From positions 74,559-138,558 of the forward strand of contig CAKULE010000004.1 of NCBI GenBank assembly GCA_934667095.1: a DNA stretch of 64,000 nucleotides. The letters run 5' to 3'. A program made the translations under genes and the position numbers. This DNA is from an uncultured Oscillospiraceae bacterium (GTDB taxonomy: Bacteria > Bacillota > Clostridia > Oscillospirales > Oscillospiraceae). Below are positions 22,121 to 31,051 of this stretch, piece after piece. Position 1 is the stretch's first letter; each line of letters opens with the position of its first letter. Below the pieces are notes generated by a model. That model saw nothing but the letters and a program-made list of their open reading frames with translations. It did no database searches and had not been told where the DNA came from.

Positions 22121-22492
22121 TCAAATTCCAAATACACGCTTCAGTGCCCGCTCCGTCGCGGCAAGTGATGCAGCAGCAGGCAGCAATTCAAGGCACGTAA
22201 TGATCCCGCCGAATATGCCGACCGTGCTAACATCCAGCGTGACAATTCCCAAGAAAATCATAGATAAAACAGCGAAAACAGCAGAAAACCATCCGCACTT
22301 TACCCATATTTTCCCGCAATGCCTATGGGCATAATCCCAAGCCTGTTTGCTGGACATGGAGCGCCGGGTGCGATAGCCGAAAACAGCATTGATGGAGCTC
22401 GGCGGCCGTCGCTGCCAGCGATACCCTAAAAACAGCATGGCGGCCGGGAGAAGAAGAGTACAGGCAAACATAAATATATAAAACCCGACCAT
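22121..22492 (-). CDS. SdpI-family membrane protein
   Basis: This 123-aa integral membrane protein has about three hydrophobic segments (VGFYIFMFACTLLLPAAMLFLGY; WFSAVFAVLSMIFLGIVTL; VGIFGGIITCLELLPAAASL). The conserved GYRTRRSMSSKQAWDYAH between helices is the hallmark of the SdpI/YhfL group. SdpI protects Bacillus from its own SdpC toxin, but many homologues stand alone with no toxin nearby, as here. ATG 22492 is preferred over GTG 22501 for ribosome-site spacing. It sits between ruvB and glmM in one direction. Confidence 0.8.
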   Translation of the reverse strand: MVGFYIFMFACTLLLPAAMLFLGYRWQRRPPSSINAVFGYRTRRSMSSKQAWDYAHRHCGKIWVKCGWFSAVFAVLSMIFLGIVTLDVSTVGIFGGIITCLELLPAAASLAATERALKRVFGI

Positions 22493-22507
22493 ACCGCTCA
22501 CTCCATT

Positions 22508-23569
22508 TTACAGCGTCAGCTGGTCCATGCCACCGCCGCCGGGGATGGGCAGGCCGAGATGCTCATAGGCCTTGGGCGTGACGCAGCGGCCCCGGGGAGT
22601 GCGTGTCAGGAAGCCCAGCTGCATGAGATAGGGTTCGTAGACATCCTCCAGCGTGACCGATTCCTCGTTGATGGTGGCGGCCAGCGTGTCCAGCCCAACA
22701 GGACCGCCATTGTAATGCTCGATGATGCTGCGCAGCATCCTGCGGTCGATGTCATCCAGTCCCAGCCAGTCGATCTCCAGCGCCCGGAGGGCCCTGTCGG
22801 CCACATCCCGGGTGATGACGCCGCCGGCGGTGACCTGCGCGAAGTCCCGCACCCGGCGGAGCATCCGGTTGGCGATGCGGGGGGTGCCCCGGCTGCGGCG
22901 GGCGATCTCCAGCGCACCGTCGTCCTCAATGGGGACGCCCAGAATACCTGCCGACCGCTTGACGATGAGGGCCAGTTCTTCGGGGGTGTAGAGTTCCAAC
23001 CGGAGGGTGACGCCGAAACGGTCCCGAAGGGGCGCGGAGAGCTGTCCTGCCCGGGTGGTGGCGCCGATGAGGGTGAACTTGGGCAGGTCCAACCGGATGG
23101 AGTTGGCCGAGGGGCCCTTGCCGATGATGATATCGATGGCGTAGTCCTCCATGGCCGGGTAGAGGATCTCCTCAACCTGCCGGTTCAGGCGGTGGATCTC
23201 ATCCACGAAGAGGATGTCATTCTCCTGCAGATTGGTGAGCAGGGCCGCCAGATCGCCTGGCTTCTCGATGGCAGGGCCGGAGGTGATGCGGATATTGACC
23301 CCCATCTCGTTGGCAATGATACCGGACAGGGTGGTCTTGCCCAGACCCGGAGGGCCGTGGAGCAGGACATGGTCCAGAGGCTCGCTGCGCAGCTTTGCCG
23401 CCCGGATGAAAATTTCAAGGTTGCTCTTGGCTTTTTCCTGCCCGATGTACTCCGCCAACGTTTTGGGCCGCAGGGAGCCCTCCCCCTCATCCTCCGGGGT
23501 GAGAGTAGTGGTCACCAGCGGCGCGAGGTCCTCAGACTCGACCCCCTGACTGGAAAAATCAATGGACAA
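22508..23569 (-). CDS. ruvB: Holliday junction helicase RuvB
   Basis: This 353-aa AAA+ motor drives branch migration with RuvA. Walker A is GPPGLGKTT (72-80), Walker B FVDEIH (121-126), sensor 1 GATTRAG, and the arginine-finger region follows RDRFG. A C-terminal winged helix ends in TPRGR and AYEHLG. A TTG start is supported by GAGAGGGG. It follows ruvA with a 13-base gap in a ruvC-ruvA-ruvB order. Confidence 0.97.
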   Translation of the reverse strand: MSIDFSSQGVESEDLAPLVTTTLTPEDEGEGSLRPKTLAEYIGQEKAKSNLEIFIRAAKLRSEPLDHVLLHGPPGLGKTTLSGIIANEMGVNIRITSGPAIEKPGDLAALLTNLQENDILFVDEIHRLNRQVEEILYPAMEDYAIDIIIGKGPSANSIRLDLPKFTLIGATTRAGQLSAPLRDRFGVTLRLELYTPEELALIVKRSAGILGVPIEDDGALEIARRSRGTPRIANRMLRRVRDFAQVTAGGVITRDVADRALRALEIDWLGLDDIDRRMLRSIIEHYNGGPVGLDTLAATINEESVTLEDVYEPYLMQLGFLTRTPRGRCVTPKAYEHLGLPIPGGGGMDQLTL

Positions 23570-23582
23570 TCCCCTCTCCCCC

Positions 23583-24185
23583 TTACTTTACCATCTTTTT
23601 CAGACACTGCTTGATGATCTGCTCCAGCGTCAAGCTCTCCAGATCGAGGCCCTTCAGGGCCATGACGATCTCCTGCTGGCTGTAGCCCAGAACGGCCAGC
23701 GCGGCGGAGGCCTCGCTGGTCTTATCCTGCGGGATCACCGTGGAACCGCAGGCAAAGTTCTCCATGCCGCCTGTGGTGAACTGCCCCTTGGACAGCTTAT
23801 CCTTCAGCTCAAGAATGATGCGCTGGGCGATCTTCTTTCCCACGCCGGGGGCGGAGGTCAGCGCCTTCTCATTGCCGGAGACGATGGCCAAGGCAAAGCT
23901 ATCCGGGCTGTTGCAGGAGAGAATGGCCAGTGCGGCCTTGGGGCCGACTCCGGACACGCCCAAAAGCATCCTGAAGGTGGCCAGCTCCTGCTCGGAGGCG
24001 AAGCCGTAGAGCTCGAAAATCTCTTCCTTGACATAGGGCATGGTGTAAAGCTTTGATACCTTACCAACGTTGAGCGCAGAGAGTGTGTAGGCCGTTGTAT
24101 TGCAGGCATATCCCACCCCGCCGCAGTCGATGACTGCCAGATTCGGGGCGATATGAGCCACGGGGCCCTGCACGTAATAAAACAT
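23583..24185 (-). CDS. ruvA: Holliday junction protein RuvA
   Basis: This 200-aa protein binds four-way junctions as a tetramer. The N-terminal OB fold opens [12 protein letters not shown]. Two helix-hairpin-helix motifs follow ([35 protein letters not shown]), and a flexible linker leads to domain III ([16 protein letters not shown]), which contacts RuvB. Length and domain order are standard. Located between ruvC and ruvB. Confidence 0.97.
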   Translation of the reverse strand: MFYYVQGPVAHIAPNLAVIDCGGVGYACNTTAYTLSALNVGKVSKLYTMPYVKEEIFELYGFASEQELATFRMLLGVSGVGPKAALAILSCNSPDSFALAIVSGNEKALTSAPGVGKKIAQRIILELKDKLSKGQFTTGGMENFACGSTVIPQDKTSEASAALAVLGYSQQEIVMALKGLDLESLTLEQIIKQCLKKMVK

Positions 24186-24202
24186 GGAAATCCCTCCGAG
24201 TT

Positions 24203-24691
24203 TCAGATTCCGGCCAGCAGAGAGGTAGAGGAACGGGCGTGGCAGAGAGCGATGGCCACGGCGTCGGCCGCGTCGTCCGGCTTGGGCACTGCGGAGAGCC
24301 CCAGAATCCGTTTGGTCATGTCCATGACCTGCCGCTTCTCCGCCTTGCCGTAGCCTACTACGGCCTGCTTCACCTGAGACGGGTTGTATTCGTAGATTGG
24401 CAGGCCGTTTTTCTCCGCGGTCATGAGGATGACCCCGCGGGCCTGCGCCACACCGATACCGGTGGTGACGTTGTTATTGAAGAACAGCTCCTCGATGGCC
24501 AGCGCGTCCGGGTGGAACTGGCCGATGAGCTCCTCCATATCCCGCCCGATCTGCCACAGACGGGCAGACAGACGCACCCCGGCGGGTGTATTGATGGCTC
24601 CGCAGGCCACCATCCGCTGGCGCATGCCCTGACTTTCCACCAGACCGAAGCCCACGATGGCGTAGCCCGGGTCGATCCCAAGGATCAGCAC
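24203..24691 (-). CDS. ruvC: Holliday junction resolvase RuvC
   Basis: This endonuclease of about 162 aa cuts Holliday junctions. It has the RNase H-like acidic residues: D7 in ILGIDPGYA, E in ALAIEELFFN, and the aspartates in DDAADAVAIALCH. GTG 24691, behind GGGGGTGAT, gives the usual short N-terminus; TTG 24709 would add six residues without a ribosome site. First gene of the ruvCAB cluster. Confidence 0.95.
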   Translation of the reverse strand: MLILGIDPGYAIVGFGLVESQGMRQRMVACGAINTPAGVRLSARLWQIGRDMEELIGQFHPDALAIEELFFNNNVTTGIGVAQARGVILMTAEKNGLPIYEYNPSQVKQAVVGYGKAEKRQVMDMTKRILGLSAVPKPDDAADAVAIALCHARSSTSLLAGI

Positions 24692-24752
24692 AGGATCACC
24701 CCCAACCAAGTATCAAAATATTTTACCACACAGAGCGTCCAAAGGCAAGGGA

Positions 24753-24793
24753 AAACGGCAGACAGTCCCCGTATTTGAGACTGTCTGCCGTTT
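24753..24793 (-). terminator. Hairpin terminator between xerD and ruvC
   Basis: AAACGGCAGACAGTC pairs perfectly with GACTGTCTGCCGTTT (15 bp, 11-nt loop). TTTT follows on the minus strand, so it ends the xerD transcript. Confidence 0.8.
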
Positions 24794-24813
24794 AAGACTG
24801 GTACAGTGCCAGG

Positions 24814-25692
24814 TCAGGCCCTTGGATGGGCCTTTGCGTACACGTCGCGCAGCTTCTGGTTGACCACCTGCGTATAGATTTGGGTGGATGAGATGTCCGC
24901 ATGGCCCAGCATCTCCTGAATGGAGCGCAGGTCCGCCCCGTTCTCCAGCAGATGGGCCGCAAAGGAATGGCGCAGGGTGTGGGGCGTGATGTCCTTGCTG
25001 ATGCCCGCCTTTTCCTGATAGTGCTTCACGATTTTCCAGAAGCCCTGCCGGCTCATGCGGTCGCCGTTCATGTTGACGAACAGGGCGCTCTCATGAGGGC
25101 CCTCCAGCAACTGCGGCCGCACGTCATTGATGTATCCCGCCAGCGCCCGGACCGCTGCCTTATACAGCGGAATGATGCGCTCACGGCTCTTGCCGGCGCA
25201 GCGGATGAAGCCAACGGAGAGATTCACATCCGAGAGGTCCAGAGCGATGAGCTCAGACACCCGGATGCCCGTGGCGTACAGGACCTCCAGCATGGCCTTA
25301 TCCCGGCAGCCCTTGGCATCCGTGGGGTCGGGCTGCTCCAGAAACAGGTCTACCTCCCGGTTGGTCAGGATCTCCGGGAGCCGACGCTCCAGCTTGGTGG
25401 GCGTAAAGCCCTTGGCGGGGTTGTACGGCGTATAATGCCCGGCCACCATATAGCAGTAAAAGGACTTGAGGGCAGCAACGGAACGCACCACCGTGGCGTC
25501 GGATTTGCCCTTGGCAGACAGGTACGCGGCATACTGCCGCACATCATCCCGGGTGACCTGCGGCAAGGCGATGCCCTCCCCGTCCAGCCACTGGGAGAAC
25601 TGCCGCACATCCCGCAGATAGGAGCTGAGGGTGTTCTCGGACGCCTTCTTTTCTTTGCTCAGCCAGCTCTCGTAACCGGACAGATAGTCCAT
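24814..25692 (-). CDS. xerD: Tyrosine recombinase XerD
   Basis: This 292-aa site-specific recombinase would act with a XerC-type partner at dif to resolve chromosome dimers. The N-terminal SAM-like domain is YESWLSKEKKASENTLSSYLRD. Catalytic residues are the R of YATGIRVSEL, the K of AGKSRERIIPL, HTLRH, GHADISSTQIYTQV and the following Tyr. ATG 25692 has AGGAGGT upstream. It follows the SpoIIM-like gene closely, a pairing common in Firmicutes, where spoIIM and xerD neighbour each other. This supports xerD, not xerC. Confidence 0.92.
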   Translation of the reverse strand: MDYLSGYESWLSKEKKASENTLSSYLRDVRQFSQWLDGEGIALPQVTRDDVRQYAAYLSAKGKSDATVVRSVAALKSFYCYMVAGHYTPYNPAKGFTPTKLERRLPEILTNREVDLFLEQPDPTDAKGCRDKAMLEVLYATGIRVSELIALDLSDVNLSVGFIRCAGKSRERIIPLYKAAVRALAGYINDVRPQLLEGPHESALFVNMNGDRMSRQGFWKIVKHYQEKAGISKDITPHTLRHSFAAHLLENGADLRSIQEMLGHADISSTQIYTQVVNQKLRDVYAKAHPRA

Positions 25693-25713
25693 GACCCTCA
25701 CCTCCTCTTTCCT

Positions 25714-26316
25714 TTAAAAATATCTGGCCCAGATGACCGAGACCAGCCCCGGCGAGACCAGCCGCTGAAGCAGAATGGCCAGCACCGTTGTCAGAAATGC
25801 CCCTGCCACAGGAACAGCACGGCTTGCCGCAGAAGGCCGCTCCCCGCCGCGCAGGCGGCCGACCGCCGCCCTGAAGCCCGGACAGGCCACAGCAAACAGG
25901 GCGGGGAGCCCCAGCAGCGCGGATACGCCCAGCAGGGCCCAAGCCGCCCAAAGACCATCCACCCCCAGCAGAGACGCAAAGCTCCCTGCCGTGAAGCACA
26001 GAAGAAATCCCCGCAGGAACAGCAGCACCGGGATGCCCGCCGCGCCCAGCGCTGTCAGGCTGAGCACACATGCTATAAGCGGCCAGCGGAGCTGATCCCA
26101 GACGGCCCTCAGCAGGGGCTGCCGCTGGCCGTCTGCAGTCTGCGCCAGGCAGGCCCGCAGCGTGTCCGCCAGCGCGCTGTCCGGTGTCCGTAGTGCTGCA
26201 AAAAGGAGCCCCGACACGGCCCCCGCCGCAAAGCAGAGCCCGGGCACGATCAGATAGCCGAGCGCCTCCCGGGAAAGGTTTATGCCGGCCCGCGGCCGTT
26301 TTGCCGATCCTGCCAT
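25714..26316 (-). CDS. Stage II sporulation protein M-like membrane protein
   Basis: This 200-aa protein has four to five hydrophobic segments (LGYLIVPGLCFAAGAVSGLLFAAL; WPLIACVLSLTALGAAGIPVLLFLRGFLLCFTAG; GLWAAWALLGVSALLGLPALFAVA; FLTTVLAILLQRLV). The central GIPVLLFLRGFLLCFTAGSFASL resembles SpoIIM, part of the SpoIIDMP peptidoglycan-degrading engulfment complex. The position directly ahead of xerD is a classic spoIIM locus. Similarity is recognised mainly from hydrophobic pattern and context, so the call is moderate. Confidence 0.7.
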   Translation of the reverse strand: MAGSAKRPRAGINLSREALGYLIVPGLCFAAGAVSGLLFAALRTPDSALADTLRACLAQTADGQRQPLLRAVWDQLRWPLIACVLSLTALGAAGIPVLLFLRGFLLCFTAGSFASLLGVDGLWAAWALLGVSALLGLPALFAVACPGFRAAVGRLRGGERPSAASRAVPVAGAFLTTVLAILLQRLVSPGLVSVIWARYF

Positions 26317-26840
26317 ATGAGATCACCTCATAGACAGGCTATTCACAGCCGCGCGGTGCTATGCCAAAACTCCAGCGCAAAGGTAGAAAAACACACGGCT
26401 CACGCCGTGTGCAAAAACGGACTTGATCTATTGTCTCAACTATACACCGCTCAGGGGATGAGCGCAAGAGCTTTCCGGCAATCTCTTAAAATTTGTGTTT
26501 TATGCATATGTTTTATGTAAATGATGTTATGTATACCCTCGAAACTTTGCCGATGAAGCAAGGCCTGCCTCCCCTATCTTGTGTGCTTGGTTGACCCAAA
26601 GCCAAAATCTTGATTTTCGCCGTCAGGCAAGGCGTTTTTATCGGTTTGTCTCCCAACCGAAATGGAAAATTCAAGGATTTAATTTCTCCGTCGTTTTCAC
26701 AAGAGTGCCCGCCGCCTTGTGGGCTCTGCCTCCCTGTGACCGTTTTATGTCCCCGGCAGCAGGAGGCTGTCGGCCGACCGATGGCCGGCATAGACTGGGG
26801 CGGCAGGAATGCCATATCCAACCCAAGGAGGTAAACTGCT
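26317..26840. other. Non-coding gap with a stable hairpin
   Basis: No gene is supported in these 524 bases. CACACGGC-TCAC-GCCGTGTG (26392-26411) is a perfect stem with a T-run on the minus-strand side. It would act as a terminator or attenuator just ahead of the SpoIIM-like gene. Bases 26,420-26,540 are AT-rich. I find no convincing sporulation-sigma promoter for the cotJ genes, though one is expected here. Confidence 0.5.
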
Positions 26841-27296
26841 TTGGAATTTGAACCTGTCCCCCGCCCCTGCGATGACGCCGCCGGCGAGCTGCCGTCCTGT
26901 GCGCCGCTGGCGGTCCCATACGTTCCCTTTCAGCAGAACGACCCGAAGAAGTACACCCAGACCGATGCGCTGGCCAATGGGACACTGTTTCCCGGCCTGA
27001 ATCTCCCATTCCACCTTAAGACCACCCCCTCCTCTCTGTCGGAGAGCGCTGTGCTGGAGCTTCAGGCATTAGATTTTGTGCTGGATGAGCTGGGACTCTA
27101 TCTGGATACCCACAAGTCGGACACCGAGGCATTTCAGCTCTACCGGCAGTACAATAAGCTGGCCCAAGAGGGGCGTCGCCGGTATGAGGCGAAGTACGGG
27201 CCGCTGACCAAAATGGCCGCGGCGGAGATGGAGTGCTACACGTGGCTCAATGACCCGTGGCCGTGGGAGTACCAGCAGGAAGGAGGCGCGCGCTGA
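26841..27296 (+). CDS. CotJA-CotJB fusion spore coat protein
   Basis: This 151-aa protein has a TTG start with AAGGAGG nearby. Residues about 25-58 (VPYVPFQQNDPKKYTQTDALANGTLFPGL) match CotJA. Residues about 72-147 (LQALDFVLDELGLYLDTHKSD, then YTWLNDPWPWEYQ) match CotJB. In Bacillus these are two genes of about 82 and 87 codons. Here they share one uninterrupted frame with no internal Met between them. Both localise to the spore coat with CotJC, whose gene begins at the very next base. Confidence 0.88.
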   Translation: MEFEPVPRPCDDAAGELPSCAPLAVPYVPFQQNDPKKYTQTDALANGTLFPGLNLPFHLKTTPSSLSESAVLELQALDFVLDELGLYLDTHKSDTEAFQLYRQYNKLAQEGRRRYEAKYGPLTKMAAAEMECYTWLNDPWPWEYQQEGGAR

Positions 27297-27908
27297 ATGT
27301 TCATCTATGAGAAAAAACTGCAGTTCCCGGTAAAGATCAAAACGCCCAACCCCAAGTTGGCGGCGGCCATCATCAGCCAGTACGGCGGGCCGGATGGCGA
27401 GCTGGGGGCTTCCCTGCGCTACCTGTCCCAGCGGTATTCCATGCCCTACCCCGCACTCAAGGGCCTGCTCACCGATATCGGCACTGAGGAACTGGGCCAC
27501 ATGGAGATGGTGGCGGCCGTCGTCCACCAGTTGACCCGGAACCTCACGCCCCAACAGGTCAAGGAGGCTGGCTTTGACGCCTATTTCGTAGACCACACCA
27601 CTGGCGTTTATCCGCAGTTTGCATCGGGTTATCCGTGGTCGGCAGCCACGATGCAGGTCACTGGCGACGTCATTGCTGACCTGACCGAGGACCTCGCCGC
27701 CGAGCAGAAGGCCCGGGTCACCTACGATAATATTCTCCGCCTCTCCGATGACCCGGACGTGACCAACGTCATCCGCTTCCTGCGGGAGCGTGAGATTGTC
27801 CATTTCCAGCGCTTCGGCGAGGCCATCGAGCTGGCCAAGGAAAAAATGGACCAGAAGAACATCTATCTGACCAACCCCGCCTTCGACACCGGAAAAGTCA
27901 ACGGCTGA
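27297..27908 (+). CDS. cotJC: Spore coat protein CotJC (manganese catalase family)
   Basis: This 203-aa ferritin-like protein of the manganese catalase family is incorporated in the spore coat. Metal-binding helices are visible as LLTDIGTEELGHMEMVAAVVHQL and LREREIVHFQRFGEAIELA. The ATG lies right after the stop of the CotJA-CotJB fusion, with AAGGAGG before it, so the two are coupled. It could detoxify peroxide on the spore, a family property. Confidence 0.93.
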   Translation: MFIYEKKLQFPVKIKTPNPKLAAAIISQYGGPDGELGASLRYLSQRYSMPYPALKGLLTDIGTEELGHMEMVAAVVHQLTRNLTPQQVKEAGFDAYFVDHTTGVYPQFASGYPWSAATMQVTGDVIADLTEDLAAEQKARVTYDNILRLSDDPDVTNVIRFLREREIVHFQRFGEAIELAKEKMDQKNIYLTNPAFDTGKVNG

Positions 27909-27963
27909 CCTCTTGCCATTCTCTCTGGCCTGCGGTATACTTGCCGCAGAGGAGGGGAAGGCG

Positions 27964-28542
27964 ATGGACACTCAGAAGGAAAAACCCGCCCAGCGCGAGG
28001 CCTGTCTTGCTCGCAGGAGGGCACTGCCGCCTGAAGTGCGCACCGCCCGCAGTGCAGATATCTGCCGTTGGTTGGAAACTTTGTCCCAGCTGCAGGCGGC
28101 ACGGACCATCCTCTCTTATGCGGCCACAAGGGACGAGGTGGATCTGAGCTGCTTTCACTGCTGGGCGCAGGCGCAAGGCAAGCGGTTGGCCTTTCCCATC
28201 TCCTATCCTGGAGGTGTCATGGAGGCCGCAGTCCCCTGCGCTGCGGAGGATTGGAGCGTGGGGAGGTATGGGCTGCGGGTCCCGGTGCGCGAGCGGTCCG
28301 TTCTTCTGGCTCCGGAGGAGCTGGACGCAGTCCTTGTCCCCTGTGTTGGCTTTGATGCCGCAGGCGGCCGAATCGGCCACGGGGCAGGCTATTATGACCG
28401 GTACCTGCCCTTCTGCACCCATGCGGCAGCAATCGCTGTAGCCTTCGAGGTCCAGCGGGCTCCGCGGATCGCGCTGGAGCCTACCGATCGGCCAATGAAC
28501 ACTGTGGTGACCGAGAACGGAGTATTCCCCTACCGGAAATAA
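27964..28542 (+). CDS. 5-formyltetrahydrofolate cyclo-ligase
   Basis: This 192-aa enzyme converts 5-formyl-THF to 5,10-methenyl-THF with ATP. Marks are the basic N-terminal segment REACLARRRALPPE, DAVLVPCVGFDAAGGRIGHGAGYYDRYL with the nucleotide-binding glycines, and the family C-terminus (DRPMNTVVTENGVF). The ATG at 27964 follows GAGGGGAAG. It is 55 bases behind cotJC and ends at a terminator shared with the converging lipoprotein gene. Confidence 0.93.
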   Translation: MDTQKEKPAQREACLARRRALPPEVRTARSADICRWLETLSQLQAARTILSYAATRDEVDLSCFHCWAQAQGKRLAFPISYPGGVMEAAVPCAAEDWSVGRYGLRVPVRERSVLLAPEELDAVLVPCVGFDAAGGRIGHGAGYYDRYLPFCTHAAAIAVAFEVQRAPRIALEPTDRPMNTVVTENGVFPYRK

Positions 28543-28543
28543 G

Positions 28544-28577
28544 AAAAAGCCCCGCAGCGAGAGCCGCGGGGCTTTTT
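28544..28577. terminator. Bidirectional terminator
   Basis: AAAGCCCCGC with GCGGGGCTTT, flanked by A-run and T-run, between two converging genes. Confidence 0.9.
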
Positions 28578-28587
28578 GCAGCTTAAC

Positions 28588-29349
28588 TTACTTGCTGGCA
28601 GTCACGGAGGTGATGTGGGGATTCACGCCCTCGTACCAGTAGAGGAAGCCCTCCAGGTCGATGACGTCGCCCACCTTCAGGGCCTCCACGGCATCATAGA
28701 CCTCGGTGCCGTCGCCGCAGAGGTAGGACTCCACGGTGAAGGTGTAGGTCTGGCCGTCCTTGGAGACGTTGAAGTACAGGTCGTTACCGGCCTCGCCGGA
28801 GCCATCCCAGTTGTACAGGAAGGCGACCTCCTGACCATCGGGATCAGTGCTGGCCTCCACGGTCATGCCCTTAAAGGACACGAACTCATTCTGGTGCTTG
28901 ATGAGGTCGTCGGTGCCCAGCAGGCTGGTGGCGTCCAGCGCGGGGGCAACATAGCTGCCCTCCTGCAGCTCGAAGGTGGCGTCGATGATCTCCACCTCAC
29001 CGGCCCACTCGGCCTTGTAACCGGTGACCTTGATCTTGGCGCCGGGAACCAGCTTGGCATAGTCCTCTTCGGAGCAGGCCATGTTGTAGCAGAAGTAAGC
29101 GCCGTCCTTGTCCTGCGTATACACGGTGGCCTTGTTGTCCCACCAGGACTGCTTGGCCTGAACGTAGGTCTCCACCACGACCTCGCTGTCCAGCGGGGCA
29201 GCCACGTACTCGGCGTAGGTCATGACGCCCTCGCCCTTGACATCAGGCGTGTCGGAGGGGGTTTCAGAGGCCGTCGGAGTCTTCTCGCCGCAGGCGGTCA
29301 GGGCCAGAGCCATGACAAGGGCCAGCAGCAATGCAGTGATCTTCTTCAT
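28588..29349 (-). CDS. Lipoprotein of unknown function, OB-like repeats
   Basis: This 253-aa secreted lipoprotein has signal peptide MKKITALLLALVMALALTAC, with the lipobox cysteine at C20. A Thr/Ser/Pro linker is followed by two beta-rich segments of similar character (VVVETYVQAKQSWWDNKATVYTQDKDGAYFCYNM and FVSFKGMTVEA). These look like tandem OB-type folds. No enzyme motif is recognised. It has its own promoter and stands alone. A surface binding or structural role is likely. Confidence 0.75.
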   Translation of the reverse strand: MKKITALLLALVMALALTACGEKTPTASETPSDTPDVKGEGVMTYAEYVAAPLDSEVVVETYVQAKQSWWDNKATVYTQDKDGAYFCYNMACSEEDYAKLVPGAKIKVTGYKAEWAGEVEIIDATFELQEGSYVAPALDATSLLGTDDLIKHQNEFVSFKGMTVEASTDPDGQEVAFLYNWDGSGEAGNDLYFNVSKDGQTYTFTVESYLCGDGTEVYDAVEALKVGDVIDLEGFLYWYEGVNPHITSVTASK

Positions 29350-29412
29350 TTCTGTGATCTCCTCTTTATTTTCCTTTTTCTGCCCGGCATGCTCTGCCGG
29401 GTCAGCGCTCTC

Positions 29413-29441
29413 ATTATAGCCTTGTATGGCAGGAACCGCAA
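29413..29441 (-). promoter_or_regulatory. Promoter for the lipoprotein gene
   Basis: On the minus strand TTGCGG (29441-29436), 17 bp, TATAAT (29418-29413). Confidence 0.6.
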
Positions 29442-29455
29442 CAGTTTTTTGCCCT

Positions 29456-31051
29456 TTATTTCTTTTTCTGCTTACGTTTTTCCATAAAAAGATACAGAAG
29501 GATCAGTACCCATGTGCCGGCCAGCGCGGCCAGCAGTGCCACTGCCGCCCCGGGGAGCGGGCCCAGCTCTGCCCTGCCGGCGGCCGCCGCCACACCGCAC
29601 TGGTCCAGCCGGTAGAGGGCCTGAACGTTTTCGAACAGTCCGTCCAGATAGCTGTCATCCACGGTCTGACCCCGGCGCACGGACTTCACCGTGTCCTCGA
29701 TGAGCTGGCCCGCCGCATCCCGCAGGGAGGCTGAACCATTGAACACCGGGGTGACAAAGGTGTCTGCCGTATGGTCCAGCAGGAGCTGGGAAGCCTTGAT
29801 CTTCACATCATAGTAGGTGCTGTTGTCTTCTCCGGCCCGGGAGAGGTAGTCCTGATATTCCGGGCTTTCCTGCGCCTTGGTGGTCACAGGAACGTAGCCC
29901 TCGGTCTCGGCGTAGGCAATCTGGACCTCGTTGGTGAGCAGATACTGGGCGAAGAGCCAGGAGGCCAGCACCTCCTGTGAGTCCCGCTTGTTGAACACAC
30001 AGACCGACGGCCCCTGGGAGATCATCTGGGGATGATCGGGGTCGAACTGGGGAACGGTCATCACCGCCGTCTCGAACTCCACCAGCTTGTCAGCGCTGAT
30101 GTCGGACAGGGGCGCGTTGGTGCCCATCCATGTGGCGCCGGCAGTGGAGTCCACCGCAAACACGCATTGACCCGCGTTCAGAAAGTTGGCGGGATAGCTG
30201 GAGATTTTGAAGGTGGAGAAAGCCCCGGTGGCGGTGTGCTCCGCGATGGTACGCAGCAGCGCCTTCGTGCTGTCGTTGAACAGCAGGACCTCCCCATCGC
30301 CGGTAGAGTAGCCGCTCCCCTGCTGACGGGTCAGCTGGATCATCATGTTGTCCGTGGACTTGTAGATGAAGGGGATCATCACCTTCTGCCCGTTGAGCAG
30401 ATAAGTGCCGTCCTCGGCCTTTGCGGCCGCCGCCTCGGATACCTCCCAGACAAAGTCCCAGGTAAGGGTCTCCGGCAGAGTATAGCCCAGTGCCTCCACA
30501 AAGGTCTTGTTCACATAGCACGCTTCAGTAGAGCGCATATACGGGATGGCGTAGTGCCGCCCGTTCAGCATGCACTCGGACAGGAACTGGGGCACGACCT
30601 CCTCCGCTGTGGGAGAGTCAAATCGTAGTTCACTGCCGCCCAGACCGTAGCGGGGATCTTCCAACAGGCTGTCCAGCGGGACCACCACGTTCTCTCCGGT
30701 CATATAGGTGGCGATATGGTCCGGGTAGGTGATGCAGACGTTGGGCGTGGTATTGGTGGGGATATTGGTAATTACATCGTTGTAAATCTTCCCATAGTCG
30801 GTATAGAGCCGCAGATTGACCTTGATGTTGGGGTACAGCGCCTCGAAATCGGCGATGGCCCTCTCATAAATTCTGGTCTGGGTCTTGTTGGTGTCGTTCT
30901 TGGCCCAGAAGGTAATCTCGTACTGACGGGTATCGTCGAAGCCTTCCGGGGGCTGGAACTCTGGCAGGCCCCGGGAGCCGTGGCAGCCCGTCAGCAGTCC
31001 TGCCAGCAGGAGCACTGCCAGCAGTGCGGCCTGGATGCGGTGCTTCTTCAT
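29456..31051 (-). CDS. ABC importer solute-binding lipoprotein with C-terminal membrane helix
   Basis: This 531-aa family 1 extracellular solute-binding protein has a lipobox at TGC (C23), then the EITFWAKNDTN and TYPDHIATYMT segments typical of sugar or glycerol-phosphate binders. Unusually, after the binding domain there is a hydrophobic helix (AVALLAALAGTWVLILLYLF) and a Lys-rich end. This would anchor the protein at both termini. ATG 31051 overlaps the upstream permease stop. Last gene of the importer operon. The substrate cannot be told; the UgpB-like family suggests sugars or glycerol-3-phosphate. Confidence 0.85.
   Translation of the reverse strand: MKKHRIQAALLAVLLLAGLLTGCHGSRGLPEFQPPEGFDDTRQYEITFWAKNDTNKTQTRIYERAIADFEALYPNIKVNLRLYTDYGKIYNDVITNIPTNTTPNVCITYPDHIATYMTGENVVVPLDSLLEDPRYGLGGSELRFDSPTAEEVVPQFLSECMLNGRHYAIPYMRSTEACYVNKTFVEALGYTLPETLTWDFVWEVSEAAAAKAEDGTYLLNGQKVMIPFIYKSTDNMMIQLTRQQGSGYSTGDGEVLLFNDSTKALLRTIAEHTATGAFSTFKISSYPANFLNAGQCVFAVDSTAGATWMGTNAPLSDISADKLVEFETAVMTVPQFDPDHPQMISQGPSVCVFNKRDSQEVLASWLFAQYLLTNEVQIAYAETEGYVPVTTKAQESPEYQDYLSRAGEDNSTYYDVKIKASQLLLDHTADTFVTPVFNGSASLRDAAGQLIEDTVKSVRRGQTVDDSYLDGLFENVQALYRLDQCGVAAAAGRAELGPLPGAAVALLAALAGTWVLILLYLFMEKRKQKKK

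Noticed and set aside
22121..22492. SdpI-like gene as immunity gene of a toxin system
   Set aside because: No SdpC-like toxin or processing genes adjoin, so only family membership is claimed.
25544..26326. A 260-codon minus-strand frame overlapping the SpoIIM-like gene
   Set aside because: It is Gly/Arg-rich low-complexity typical of a shadow frame in GC-rich DNA and would run into xerD. The other frame has clear membrane helices and a fitting neighbour.
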